Shown here: positions 1-11,280 of the stretch, in pieces
Numbering within the stretch: the first letter of the stretch is position 1
Layout of the letters: each line of letters starts with the position of its first letter
NCBI GenBank assembly: GCA_019722365.1
Contig: JADFUC010000559.1
Span: 186,001-250,000, forward strand
Direction: 5' to 3'
From: Lithospermum erythrorhizon
Taxonomy: Eukaryota; Streptophyta; Magnoliopsida; Boraginales; Boraginaceae
Length of the DNA: 64,000 bases
Made by a program: the position numbers and the translations under genes
Notes under the pieces: generated by a model
What the model saw: the letters and a program-made list of their open reading frames with translations, nothing else
Told to the model about the DNA's origin: nothing
The model's database searches: none

Positions 1-932
1 AAAAAAGAAAAAAAAAACTGAAAGATAGAAAGAGTGTTTATTCCGATTATTTATATATCCAAATTTGATCATTGCCAACGTTTTCTATTTTCTTTTTAGG
101 TATTCTATCTCCCTCTCTTTCTTTGGGTATTTTATCTATACAAATAACATGCATCAAGTTTTAGTCTCTCTTTTTTGTATTTGCATGTGTTGTAGCTTAT
201 AGCTAAGTGGAATAAATTCAATTATTTATGTTGCTTGTCAATTATTTAAGTCTGTTTGGTGTATATTGATTTGAGTAGGGAGGTGTTACACGATCCTGCA
301 TTTAGGCTAAAATGTTTAGGACCTTTCTAAGTTGGAAATGCTTGCAGAAGAAATCTTCTTTGTTTACATATGAATTTTGTGTATGTTTTCATCGTTTAGT
401 GAGTTGGTTGCGGCATGCGATGACCTTACAATAGTATATAGTGTTACATTTTTGCTGAAATTATAACAACAATGTGTTTAGAGGTATATATGTTGGATAA
501 ATATGATGTTAGTGCATGTTAGAAATATCTTGGCTGTTATGTGACTTGCTTGGTACGAATACTGCATCAATTTGTGGATGATTGGCTTCGTGAGTTGACC
601 ATTTCAGAATCTCGAATGTGGGAAACATTGAGTTTTGTATCTTAAATTTTCAGTATCGTCGTTTCAACCTACACTAAAAGGAATCTGGCAGAGTATTATT
701 TCACATTTTTGGTGGGGCATTTGGTGTAGTCTTAACTCACCTTAAGAGTACTGGTCGAGGGTTTAAAAAAGTATTAGTTCACATTTCCATGGTTGATTGC
801 TATGAAATAACATTTGATGTTTTTATCTGTTACTATTATTTTCATATATTTTTTTGGCTGATAAGTAATACCTGATTTATGATTTCAAACTAAATAGAGA
901 ATATCTGTAGTTAACATATTGGTTGATTCCAG
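1..932 (+). other. 5' flank / leader intron of the RING-H2 gene
   Basis: No open reading frame of note is visible here. The stretch is AT-rich and ends in a good intron acceptor (ttccag, ending at 932), placed 23 bases before the start codon of the following gene. The simplest reading is that most of it is an intron in the 5' untranslated leader, with the first leader exon at or beyond the left edge. This is inference; transcript data would settle it. Confidence 0.45.
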
Positions 933-947
933 GGTTTCTAAATACAA

Positions 948-956
948 ATGCTCTAA
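948..956 (+). promoter_or_regulatory. two-codon uORF overlapping the RING-H2 start codon
   Basis: ATG CTC TAA lies directly before the main start. The A of its stop codon is also the first base of the main ATG, giving the TAATG arrangement. Such minimal uORFs can dampen translation or force termination-reinitiation. Whether this one does so is not known from sequence. Confidence 0.5.
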
Positions 957-3900
957 TGGAGAGGCAAAGGAGTGCTGTTAGCTCCTTGCATGATTCTAGT
1001 TTTAATCATAGTTCCGAATCAAGTGAATCAAGTATAGATCCAGAAAGATGCTGGAGTAGCATGCGGAATTCTTCGGAAGAGCAGCTATCAGATTGTGCGA
1101 TACCATCCCGCAATGCAAGTATGGCATGCATGGATTCAGCAAACCAGGAAGGACATGACTTAAGTGGATGGAGTTTGGGTGAATGTAGTTTGAGTGGTGC
1201 AGGGGATGATGTCAATCATAATGTTCCAACGAGTGTCCGCACTGAATCTGCCCTTGACTCAGAGGAGATGCAATATGAGTCATCTAATAATTGTCCACTG
1301 AATAATACCACTGGAACTCTGCATACTGGCCAGGCTGCAAGCGGGCATCTGTGTATGCAAAGCCCTTTTGTTCCTCAGGATTCTATTACTAATTTTAAAT
1401 TTTATGGAAGCAATGAAAATGACAATGATGATTGTCAAATAATAGAATGTCACAATGCCTTTGGAACTGGCTCGTCTAATGGACAGTTGCATGTTACTAG
1501 TGCTCCTTTCCAACATTTTGGTACAACTTCTGGTAGTGGTGGATACATAGGGGTGGATTCTGATGTAAGAACAGGTAGTTCAATAGATTGTAAGCGTTTA
1601 TCATGGAAATTGAAAACACTTAAAACAAATGCAGGCGAATCTTCTGGAAGTGGTAGCTCAAACTTTGAACCCGATGTTGAGAGAGGTTTTTGGCAAGGCA
1701 CAAGGTTTCCTGGAATACCTGCTCCCACAGGAAATAGTCTCACTGTTGCTATAAGTGCATCTGGAAATGCGGAAAGTTCTCCAAGAAATTTTCGACTGGG
1801 GATCAGTTCTCCACATCAGCAAGATTGCCTGCCTGGTATTATCCCCTCCACAGAGACTGCTGGTGGAAGTTCAAATGTCTTATCAGCTCATCGATTGTTG
1901 AGAATCGCACCCATTAGTAATTCTTTGGACTTGGGTTCCTTTACTGTGGCTGATAATGGGAGTCTTCACAGACCAGCGACTACTTCTGTTAGAAGATCAC
2001 GACCTCGGTGGTATCAAGTATCCAGCTCTGGATCTGGCAATTCAGATACTGTTACTTCTGATGAGAGATTTGCAATGCAGGATGAGCAACTGACCGTCAG
2101 AAGTGTTTCAAGAGAAATTTCAGAACATGCCATGTTCATACCTGTTTCCGAGATTGGAACTTCATATCATAATTCTATTAACAGGAGTTTAGCTGCTGGA
2201 AATGTTGATGTTTCTGGGAGAGTTGCATCTTTATCACGTGGTGGCTCAAGTTCAGGTGGCAACTCACATCACTCCTCTTTGGTTTGCCACCGGAATTCTC
2301 CTCTATATCCAAGGCGACAGTCAGAATTTGTCCATCGATCCTCAATTTCCCACCCTGGTGCTGAACAAAATACTAGTTATAATCCCACATATTCGAGTCC
2401 TTCCTCCTCTTCACCAGAGCAGATACATTTTTCTGGTTCTGCTAATCAAGTCCATCAGCGACCGCACTCAAGGTCTGCAGTGCTGTTGGAGAGACACCTG
2501 GGTCGTTCTCTTCGAGTTCCTTACCCATCACGTAGATTGGCAGCTGCTACTGAAGGAAGAAGCAGGCTAGTTTCCGAGGTATACAATACAAACTCATTGT
2601 CTTAGTTGCTAAACAAACATCTAGTTATAATTTGAGTTGTTTATTCTATACATAAAAGTTAATTTTAGTACAATAGTTCTTTTTGTTGGTAATATGCTTA
2701 GATGGTTATTCAATCTTTCCTGTATGCCAATCTTCTTTTATACTCCGTATTATTTTAATCTTTAATCACACAACTCTATCTAGCTTTGCGCTCTTTATAT
2801 ATGAGGAGATCCTGCGGTCATAGTTCACCTGATTTTTCTTCTGTTCATAAACTGTGCATTTTTATTTACTTCCAGTTGGTTTAAACTATAAACTTTGTGA
2901 TCCCGTTATATTTTATTGTAATTTGAGCCATATTGCTATTTCGATGGACCACTTATATGGCTAAAGTTTCACCGGCTCGTGTACACGTATTTTATTTCTT
3001 ACGTGTAATAAGTTTTCTTGATTAATTATCAAACACATTAGCGCAAAAATGCTTTAGCATTTTGGTTATATTTATGCACGCAATTTTGACTTTCAAGTAC
3101 AATTCATAATATATATTGTAAATGTTGTTAAATATGTCCTGTCCTTATATTAATTTGATGAACAGATTCGCAATGTCTTGGATCTCATGCGTAGGGGTGA
3201 GGGGCTGCGAGTTGAGGTAAACCGCTAACCTATGATCAACACAATCTAAAATTACCCGTCAGTTGTTTGCGCAATTCGACTTTGCACGAACAGTTGAATT
3301 TATACCTCCAACTCTATTATCTCATTTCCACCATCTCGTTAAAGTGAGAACATATTAGTGGCATTTGTAAGAGACAGTACCCTTTAGCGATTTGGATGAT
3401 TTGTGGCTTATATTTTTTCTTATATCCTTGCTGCAGGATATTATGATCCTTGACCAGTCCGTATTTTTCGGGATGGCTGATTTACATGATCGCCATAGAG
3501 ATATGCGACTTGATGTTGATAACATGTCATACGAGGTTAACAAGCCAATAACTGATTTCATGTGAATCTTGTATTTTTTGCATGCATTCTTAGATGCTCA
3601 AATTTGTGTTTATGTTTACAGGAGTTACTGGCACTGGAAGATCGTATTGGGAACGTTTCAATTGGTTTAAGTGAAGAGATCATTTTAAGAAACTTGCGGC
3701 AGAGGAAGTATCTCTCCCTGAATGCTAACGATCTAGTGGAACCATGCTGCATATGCAGGGTACTACTGGTTTATCATCTCAAAGCATCTAGTTTGATCAA
3801 TTTCCAATGTTTATCATATTTTCGGTTATCTTATTCTTTGTTATCATTCACAGGAGGAATATAATGATGGTGAAGATCTAGGCATACTAGAGTGCGGGCA

Positions 3901-3985
3901 TAATTTTCACTCCGACTGCATTAAACAATGGTTGATGCAGAAAAACTTGTGTCCAGTTTGTAAAACAACTGGACTGAATAACTGA
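956..3985 (+). CDS. RING-H2 E3 ubiquitin-protein ligase, MBR1/MBR2-like
   Basis: Five exons (956-2578, 3166-3216, 3437-3535, 3622-3759, 3854-3985), all with GT-AG junctions and preserved frame, give about 680 residues, the usual length for MBR2 and its relatives. The first ~540 residues are a low-complexity Ser/Asn/Gly-rich region with family-like patches (for example PRWYQVSSSGSGNSDTVTSD). The last exons carry a coiled-coil-prone segment and a complete C-terminal RING-H2 finger: C633-x2-C636, C651, H653, H656, C659, C670-x2-C673, with W663 in the E2-contact position. In Arabidopsis MBR1/MBR2 ubiquitinate the Mediator subunit MED25/PFT1 and promote flowering; that role here is inferred from family resemblance. 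The start at 956 was chosen because it is the first in-frame ATG after the leader-intron acceptor. A two-codon upstream ORF overlaps it. Confidence 0.9.
2817..2947. repeat. dispersed duplicate, copy 1 (in intron 1 of RING-H2 gene)
   Basis: About 130 bases match 4222-4362 closely. They share long runs such as cacctgatttttcttctgtt and ttgtaatttgagccatattg. Copy 1 lies within the first coding-region intron of the ubiquitin-ligase gene. No terminal repeats or tRNA-like boxes are seen, so the origin (segmental copy or unknown element) is open. Confidence 0.75.
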
Positions 3986-4221
3986 GCGAGGAAGGCGTAT
4001 GATCATTTACGATGTAGATAAATATGCATTAAACGAGCAGTACTTTTCTCCTAGTTTTGCTGCTCAGGCATGCATATCTATTATGTATTTTCCCAATTTC
4101 CCAAATTTAGAGGCAACATAGTAGGGTACAAAGAATTGGAGAATATCAATTGCTCTTGTATGTTGTTTACTTTATTGTTTAGCAAATTCGTTTTCATTTT
4201 TTAAAGAATGTTTATGTTTAT

Positions 4222-4362
4222 GTCATACTTCACCTGATTTTTCTTCTGTTCATAAACTGTGCATTTTCATTTATTTCCAGTTGGCTTAAACTATAAACTA
4301 TGTGATTCCGTTATATTTTGTTGTAATTTGAGCCATATTGGCATATTGCTATTTAGATGGAA
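4222..4362. repeat. dispersed duplicate, copy 2 (3' of RING-H2 gene)
   Basis: Second copy of the 2817-2947 segment in direct orientation, 1.4 kb downstream and about 240 bases past the stop codon of the RING-H2 gene. It differs by scattered substitutions and a short insertion (ggcatatt repeated). It sits between that gene and the broken F-box gene. Confidence 0.75.
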
Positions 4363-4496
4363 AACGTAAAGTAGCAAACAATAATTATAAATGAATAGTT
4401 CAAAGCAACATAAAATGTAAAGAAGTAACCAATAATTATGAATGATCTATTCAAATAAACATAAATTTAAATCAAGATGAAAATTAGGGAAAAAAT

Positions 4497-5759
4497 CTAT
4501 GATCTATTAACCGAGACTAAGGTCTCTACATAAGTAAGGACCTGTAGAGGTAAGGCAATCCTGTTATTGACTTTGATATTCATCATATTTCTAGAGATTT
4601 GGCCTTTGTCATTCACATAGAAACCCTTCATGGCATTGTTGTACACGGTCCACTCTGCCGCAGTTGTATCATTGTCTTCATGGAACAAGAGAAATAATAA
4701 ATCGTTACTATTTCTGCACTTCCAAAATCCTAATGGCCGCTCAATTAGTGAATGAGGACCAATATTTGCCATATTGATCTATGAAGGACGACTTCTTTGG
4801 AAGTTCTTTGAAGTCCATATTTGGAATATCTTATCAAATTTCACTTTACAATAAAGAACTACTCCAATAGAGTCATGCATAGCAAATATGTTTGCGACAT
4901 TATTCCTATAATAATCATTGGTTATTCCTAAGGGTAATGGTATTTGTCGGAAGACCTCTTTGACAATGTCAAATAAGAGGATCACCATCGCCTCTATGCC
5001 ATAGGGACAACTTATGTCTCTTGCCACCCAACAGAACTTATCCTTTCGAAATAGCGTACCTGGAGCACATATTTCAGCTGACACATCAGAGCAATCAAAA
5101 TTTAGCCATGTATTTGTTCTTAAAGAGTAGATTTTCATCTGGTAAGTATGTTCCTCTTCCTCCGAAATTCGTAGAACCTTATAATCATCGGTGGTGCAAT
5201 CATAGCCAAACCCCATATGATCTGTCCATGTTTGGGTTCCTCGACGAAAATCATTTAACGAATAGGTTCCTCGAGCAACCGTTAGCTCTTGAAACAGTGG
5301 TAACGTCTTCAAGTCTCTGGTTGTTGGAAGGCGACAATAATTCCATTCTTCTTGCAATCAATATGACAAAAGCAAATAAGGCCATTACAAGTACCAACGA
5401 TTTCGATTTCTTTAATACGGTTAATACAATTATTATTATCATGAGCCGAGCAATGTAACGGCACATGCTTAATAAAATATTGTTGGTGATTGGATTGATG
5501 AAACATTGTTCGGCCATCATCATCGTCATAAACTTGTTTTTCTTGTTGTTCACTACATATCAGCATAGTTAAAACCAAGAGATTGGTAGTGGTAAATCAA
5601 TAGCTTTTCGTTTGTTTCCTGAATCCTGGTGTGCCTTGCAATGAAACTATGACTCTGGATGTGGTGGCACCACTCTTTGCATACCCCTTTGAATCTCACA
5701 AGGGATCTAGCAGGCAGCCGTGATAATATATCATCAACTACATCAAGAACTAGACTCAT
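4497..5759 (-). pseudogene. F-box / F-box-associated-domain protein, disrupted
   Basis: Read on the minus strand, the region first encodes an F-box (VVDDILSRLPARSLVRFKGV, then CKEW). It continues through a typical F-box-associated region (IVGTCNGLICF; a TTRDLKTLPLF block; GFGYDCTTDDYKVLRI; ending near LVSVNRS). The reading frame is broken three times: a frameshift near 5560, a second near 5340 and an in-frame TAG at 4779-4781. Genes of this plant family are usually a single exon of 350-420 codons, which fits the total span once the breaks are ignored. The family normally recruits substrates to SCF ubiquitin ligases. Sequencing error or a rare intron cannot be fully excluded, but three lesions in one frame-consistent gene make decay the better explanation. 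Confidence 0.8.
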
Positions 5760-7202
5760 GCTTTTTTCTCAATAGGAAAAATAAAACCCTACTTGATAAA
5801 GTGATGACAACTACTACTAAATTTATTTATACTAAAAAAACTCTCCTAAACAGAATCTTGTTTAACCACGACTTTCGATCACAATATTGTGTTCGATTAG
5901 GAACATATTACTGGGCCGACTTTTACTGATTTTTACTTACTTTTATGTATGGCAAGTTTTGAAGTACAAGTATGACATGTAGTAATATGTTAAAGAGGTA
6001 GCAAGCGGAAATCAGCAGCGGTTTCGAGATACATTGCGAGAGATTTTACGGAGGAGTTGAATCGTGGGATATGTTTATTTGATCGAGGACAAGAGGCTTC
6101 GGCTTTAAGCCCTTGTCTGATTTTCTTGCGTGACTCGAATCATGGCGTGAAGAAATTTAGCGTCTTACGATATTCTTATTACTTTCGCTCGGCTGTCGAT
6201 TAAAATTTTATGCTCAAGGGACAGATAATTCTTATCTTTGAAATACAGACTGCATATTGTGTAAAGATTTAATTTTTATATTACTCATTGAATTAGTTTT
6301 GATTATAATTTTGTCTTATACATGATATATAAATTGATTTATTTTACAGATTATAAATTGATTGTTACGGAGTATTATTATATGATTGACTATCAAATAT
6401 ATATAGTCTTCAATAGTTCTAACCATGAAAGATATTATAACAATTATTGGTACCATGTAAAGACTCACTATTTAAAAGTAATTTGTAATTGCAAGTAAAT
6501 TCCCCCAAGGACTAATTCGAAATCCTCGGTACTAAGTTACACACAGTAACCTTATAAATATAGTTATAATAACTATCCCAAATTTTCAACTAATTCCACC
6601 ATCCTTGAATCGAAGTTAGATAACATGACATGTATAATATTTTCTGCCTTTTAAAGGTAATTTAATCTTACTATATATATATATTTATAGTGTCAAACAG
6701 TTGAAATTTGATTAATTAATCATCAAAAATCGTTGCCGCCCTGCTTTGAACAAGCTCTCTGCCCTCCGTTTTACAAATAATAACAATTTTAATATTTAAT
6801 ACTTCTAGAATATATATTATAGACATCATCATCACATCAACTACACAAAAATGCTGAAATAGATTATTTTATAACTCACGAGGCACGAAATATTTGAATG
6901 TTTATATAACAACAAAAATATTGTAAATACTGCCTTCAAAAGTATCGTACTCATCAGGCACGAAAGAATTGAACAAAATTATATATAGAAGGGTCTTAAA
7001 ACTTGCATTATATTCCAACCCAAAATGTTACCATCAATATAATTGTAATTGTTTACAACACAATCGAAGAATAAAAGGAATAATGACTGGGGGTTTATGA
7101 AAGAAACAAAATAGATGAGAAACAAGCATTGACGGAAAACTTTTGACATCTAAAAACATACACACAAGGATATTCTACCACCAAATTAAATCAACTATTT
7201 AT
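5760..7202. other. intergenic, no gene seen
   Basis: AT-rich stretch between the broken F-box gene and the ZCF37-like gene. A moderately GC-rich patch at about 6000-6200 has no long reading frame and may be transposon debris. One TACGGAGTA 9-mer lies at 6366-6374. Confidence 0.5.
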
Positions 7203-8009
7203 TCACTGACTTCTCCGGTGATCATATCTCGGCGGCGACACTCCTGCCGGTCCATTAAACACACTTGTTGGAGAAGATGATCCATCAATAATATTGCTAT
7301 TTCTCCTAAATATTATATTCTCACTTAATCTTCTTGAATAATGCTCCTTTTTCCTCTTCAATTTCCTCTTATTATTTATATTATAATTTGATGATTTTCT
7401 GTGTCCCCCTCTTAATAACGGTATCAAATACCATCCTATAGAAGTGCATAAAATAGCAAATGGTCTTCCATAGATGGCCAAAAACAACAGAATTAATATC
7501 ACAACAACAGGCAAATAATAAAAGGGTTGTTTGAATTTTTCCAACTTAAAAGGCGAACTTGCATAACCCCTTTTCTTCTTGGGAATTTCTTCAACGTCCA
7601 ACTTTTTATCTGTAGAAGTTTCATGATTTTCTGCATGTTTCTTCAGCTGCTCTGAGACTTGAAGAATATTAAGTGCTGGTTTTGATGATGTAATTGATGA
7701 AGCATCACTTGGTCGTTTACGTTTCACCTTAACGACGACAATCGGTTTAATTTCATTGTCACTTGTGATATCAAATTGAACTAAATCTATGTCTTCTGCC
7801 CCCTTTTGGGTATAAATCTTTTGCTTTTTTTCTTCTAATTCTGATAAAAGTGCATTGAACTTGTCGAGCCCAAGATTTGAGTAACGGTTTTTATTTTCTT
7901 TGTTTTTGTAAGAGCCACTCCTTCTTGATCTCTTTGGTGTTGAACATGGACTTAAGGTGTCTTCGTTTTCTTGATTTTGGAAACTCCCACAAATGAAAGT
8001 ATTGAACAT
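7203..8009 (-). CDS. ZCF37-like plant protein with C-terminal membrane segment
   Basis: A single exon encodes 268 residues. The N-terminus (MFNTFICGSF, then STPKRSRR) is followed by a conserved-looking block NRYSNLGLDKFNALLSELEE (residues ~41-60) running into KKQKIYTQ and a PIVVVKVKRKR motif (~89-99). Residues ~163-199 form a long hydrophobic stretch (YYLPVVVILILLFLAIYG, then FAILCTSIGWYLIPLL) flanked by basic clusters, so one or two membrane passes are predicted. The tail is basic and Ser-rich. The GLDKF/LLSELEEKKQKIY pattern resembles the Arabidopsis ZCF37 family, whose function is not established. The start is the first ATG of the frame. A GAT microsatellite lies just upstream in the leader. 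Confidence 0.75.
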   Translation of the reverse strand: MFNTFICGSFQNQENEDTLSPCSTPKRSRRSGSYKNKENKNRYSNLGLDKFNALLSELEEKKQKIYTQKGAEDIDLVQFDITSDNEIKPIVVVKVKRKRPSDASSITSSKPALNILQVSEQLKKHAENHETSTDKKLDVEEIPKKKRGYASSPFKLEKFKQPFYYLPVVVILILLFLAIYGRPFAILCTSIGWYLIPLLRGGHRKSSNYNINNKRKLKRKKEHYSRRLSENIIFRRNSNIIDGSSSPTSVFNGPAGVSPPRYDHRRSQ

Positions 8010-8041
8010 TTGGAAATGGTAATTAAAACAATAAAACTAGA

Positions 8042-8063
8042 TGGTGATGATGATGATGATGAT
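8042..8063. repeat. (GAT)n microsatellite in leader of ZCF37-like gene
   Basis: A short GAT/ATC triplet run about 35 bases upstream of the start codon of the minus-strand gene, so probably in its 5' untranslated leader. Triplet runs like this often vary in length between individuals. Confidence 0.7.
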
Positions 8064-8320
8064 AAAGAGAGAATTTAGAAAGGTATGTTATGTTGTGTAT
8101 TGACTTTGATTGTTTGTAACAAGAGTGAAATGAAAGGTTCAAGGAACTTATTTAACGTATGTTTAATTTTGGTTGGGAAGACCGGACCCAAGGGTGGAAT
8201 AGTCAAATTGAGATGGTGAGTCCTTTGGAGGCCGAACATGTCCGCATTATTCTATGAAAATATATAGTAGTATACTCTTCTGTTCGAGATTCATTAAAAG
8301 CTTACTATTCTATACTTTTA

Positions 8321-8575
8321 CACTTCCTCCAGTTTTATTTATTTATCGTTTTAACTTAAATTTTTTTTTTTCAAAATATTTATTATTTTACTATAGAAAA
8401 TTGTCTTACATATTTTGATATCTTTTGACTATTTTTTAATAAAATTATCAACCAACCAATAATATAGTTTTAAATGATTGTTTTCTACATTTTCAATGTA
8501 TTTTTTAATTACATTTATTTTTTCTTAATCTATATAAAAATTTCTAAAATGACAAATAAAAAAACCCGGAGAAAG
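8321..8575. mobile_element. Stowaway-like MITE
   Basis: About 255 bases bounded by TA dinucleotides. The left end cacttcctccagttttattt is mirrored at the right end, whose reverse complement begins ctttctccgggttttttta. Size, TA target and the CTCC-type terminus fit Stowaway (Tc1/mariner-derived) MITEs. The interior (accaaccaataatatag, then ctacattttcaatgtat) matches the element at 49003-49252 in inverse orientation. Confidence 0.75.
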
Positions 8576-8817
8576 TATGAAATAAAATAAAGAAAATAGA
8601 TACTTAGCTTCTAATTATCAATGAAACGTCATATGAACTTAGCATTGATACATTTGGATAAATGCAAATGAAGCTTGTCATTGTACATATTTCTTGTTAT
8701 TTCTAGTTGGATATTTGCGGGTTAAGAAAAAGCTTTGAAGATTAAATCATATATAAGTCGGCGTGATAAAAAATGTGAAGCAAGTTATATAGGTTGGGTA
8801 AGGCTGCGTTATTTAAG

Positions 8818-9050
8818 CGGAGTGATGAAGGGGACATTTTTTGAGCGTGTGTGATGAGCTGGGCCTCTTTATGACGTTTGTGATGAATAGTGTACATGTT
8901 TTTTTTTGCAATACCCCACCGAAATGGTCACGTGCTAGTCATGTGACCATCAATAACAGTTCGGCCGCGGAAGACAGGTTTTGCCCGTTATTAAGCAATA
9001 GAAGTGATGAGCAGGGCATTTTGAAGCGTGGGTGATGAGCCCAAACAGCT
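8818..9050. repeat. direct-repeat pair flanking a G-box palindrome
   Basis: Two imperfect copies of a ~45-base string (gtgatga...ggcattttgaagcgtg...gatgagc) occur at about 8820-8868 and 9002-9045. Between them is the near-perfect inverted repeat ggtcacgtg-ctagt-catgtgacc at 8927-8949, whose left arm contains the G-box core CACGTG. No neighbouring gene starts within 800 bases on either side, so a promoter role is doubtful; it may be part of an unrecognised element. Confidence 0.5.
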
Positions 9051-11280
9051 ATGGCTTGTGTATGATGATTGAAATTTCTTCCCAAAAAATGAAAAAATCT
9101 TTTACAGTACTCATATGATGATACTTTAAGATTATCTTAGGCAGCGCTTAGATGAAGCCTTGATCTAAATTTTTGTTTAGGCGGCGGCAGGCTTTATCAT
9201 CTAAATTTTAGCTTAAACAACGTTCGAGAGTGTTATGCAAGTAATTGCTTAGAAAAGCACAACACGAAAAATTTGTTTAAGTGCTTTATTTAAACGACTT
9301 TTCATAATATGGCATTTTTGTGTTGTCTAAGATATTTTTTGAGTGCTATTTAAGTCCTTTTTTATAATAGTGAAAGTAACATGATTTGGGAAATTTCCAA
9401 ATTATTTATTTTCTTACAACTATTATTAAAAGTATTGAAGGATGGGGATTCGGGTGCTACATACAGTATATATGATTTTGTAGAAAATGTTTGGTCTAGT
9501 TTGGTTTGCTAGCTGTATACATAATCTAGTTTTGAAAATACGATTTGCGTTAATAAATTAAATGATAAGTACAGTATAGCCGTAGAGGTCAGCGGAATAT
9601 GAAATGAATCGACCCACCCACGCACCTTATTAAATATATTGTGATACCTATGCATAATAAATTAATCTAGTAGTGTTAAAACAATTGCAATAATACTTCA
9701 AATCTAAAAAACCTTCCAATTTATATACTTTCATGATTATTAGTATTAACAAATACTCCGTAATATATGATAACATGTGGTTAGGAGACTTTTTAAATGT
9801 CTTGGGTTCGATTCTTATTGTAAGAGGATAGTGGGTGAATTTTTTGCAAAAAAAAAAAATACTCGGTAATATCATTTTAATTGAAGAATAATTTTTCACC
9901 AATTATTATATAATAATACAAAAAAATCAAATTTAAATTTTAAAAAGTCAAACTATCGAATCAAAATTGAACATTCTTTTTAAGGTTGTAAGGAGCGGTT
10001 TGTCGTTGTTACCATATAAAATTCTATTATAATCCTAACGACTTCATCAATAAACATCAATAATTCATATCAAACCGGCCTCTGTCATAGTTAAAATTCA
10101 CTAGTTATATGGGCCAAAAACAAGTAAACATGAAATATTCTCTTAAAGATTCAGGAAACAACTAAATTACAAGATTATTGCTCTCTTATTATGTAGTTAA
10201 AACTTAAATAACATGGTAAATGTCAATGAACTATAAAACTGGTTGGCATAAAGGAAGGGGATGGAGAATTTCTAATTCGTCGTCCTGAATGATACGCGTG
10301 ATACATTAACAAAATGTGAAATGTAACACAATTTCTTTTACTATGATGTTGCTGAACTTTATGCGACGAACATCCTGTCTGATTATAATTTAATGTCTTT
10401 TTTGTTCGTCGGTTTAGCAGAATATAAAACTTTTTACTTGATAACGGAGGATATTATTCAGAGTGTCAAATTATAATGCCTTCATTGTCATTTATCTTTC
10501 TATCACAAATATTTTTGAATTTCAAAAAAATTCATAATATTTTATCTGATTAATGAAAAGGGGTGTAAAAATTTAAAAAAACTTTTTTTTGATATTAGAT
10601 AATCTGAGCACCAGTCATTGTACAAAAAATTCATTTGAAAGGAAAAAAATAAATTCAATGAAATAAAGCCTTGCTAAGTGACGGAGTTAGTTGGCCAAGC
10701 CTTTTTATTCTGTAGCCCCACCCAATTTGGGGTGTCAAAATAAGTTAGCCTGGATAAATGCGATACCGGGCCCTTGGAAATATTTAAATTGTGTTAATTT
10801 GATCGCATATTATGTGAAATGATTATCTTTTGACATATTTTAATTAACGCTCACGGAGTGATATATATGGTCCTTCTCGTTTTTTTACTTGACATCTAGC
10901 AAAAAAATTTATTTTGAAATAATTATCCAACAGAAAATTTCAATGCAATCTTTATTATTTTTCATACCAAGCCCCTATATTATTCAAAAATTACATAGTG
11001 AATATATAAGTTTTACTTTATGTTTAATACTATTAATTATTATTTTTGTTATTGATTGGGATATAGGTAAAATGTCTTCACATTCTTGGTATGCTTAGTG
11101 CGTGAAAAATCTTGGGATGTCGAAGTAAAAAAAAACAAGAGGAGTAATATTTATGAGACTTTGGTTTCAATGATAGCTTTAGTAAAGTGTCGGTCAGATA
11201 TTAGTAGAGGCGATATTTTATTGATAGTTGGTCAAAATATTCTATTTAATAGTTTGGTAGAACTAACTTTGTAAAATATA
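9051..11280. other. intergenic, degraded repeats, no gene supported
   Basis: AT-rich DNA. 9130-9370 has recurring strings of the type cttaggcagcgctta / ttaagtgctttatttaa, as in degenerate TIR elements. 9770-9855 carries a box-B-like ggttcgattc followed by an A-run, suggesting a SINE fragment. Short reading frames at 10889-11274 are AT-biased and match nothing I know. Confidence 0.4.

Noticed and set aside
10889..11274. Two adjacent short frames (69 and 62 codons)
   Set aside because: They are AT-biased, start at weak positions, show no splice linkage and no recognisable motifs. They are likely chance frames.
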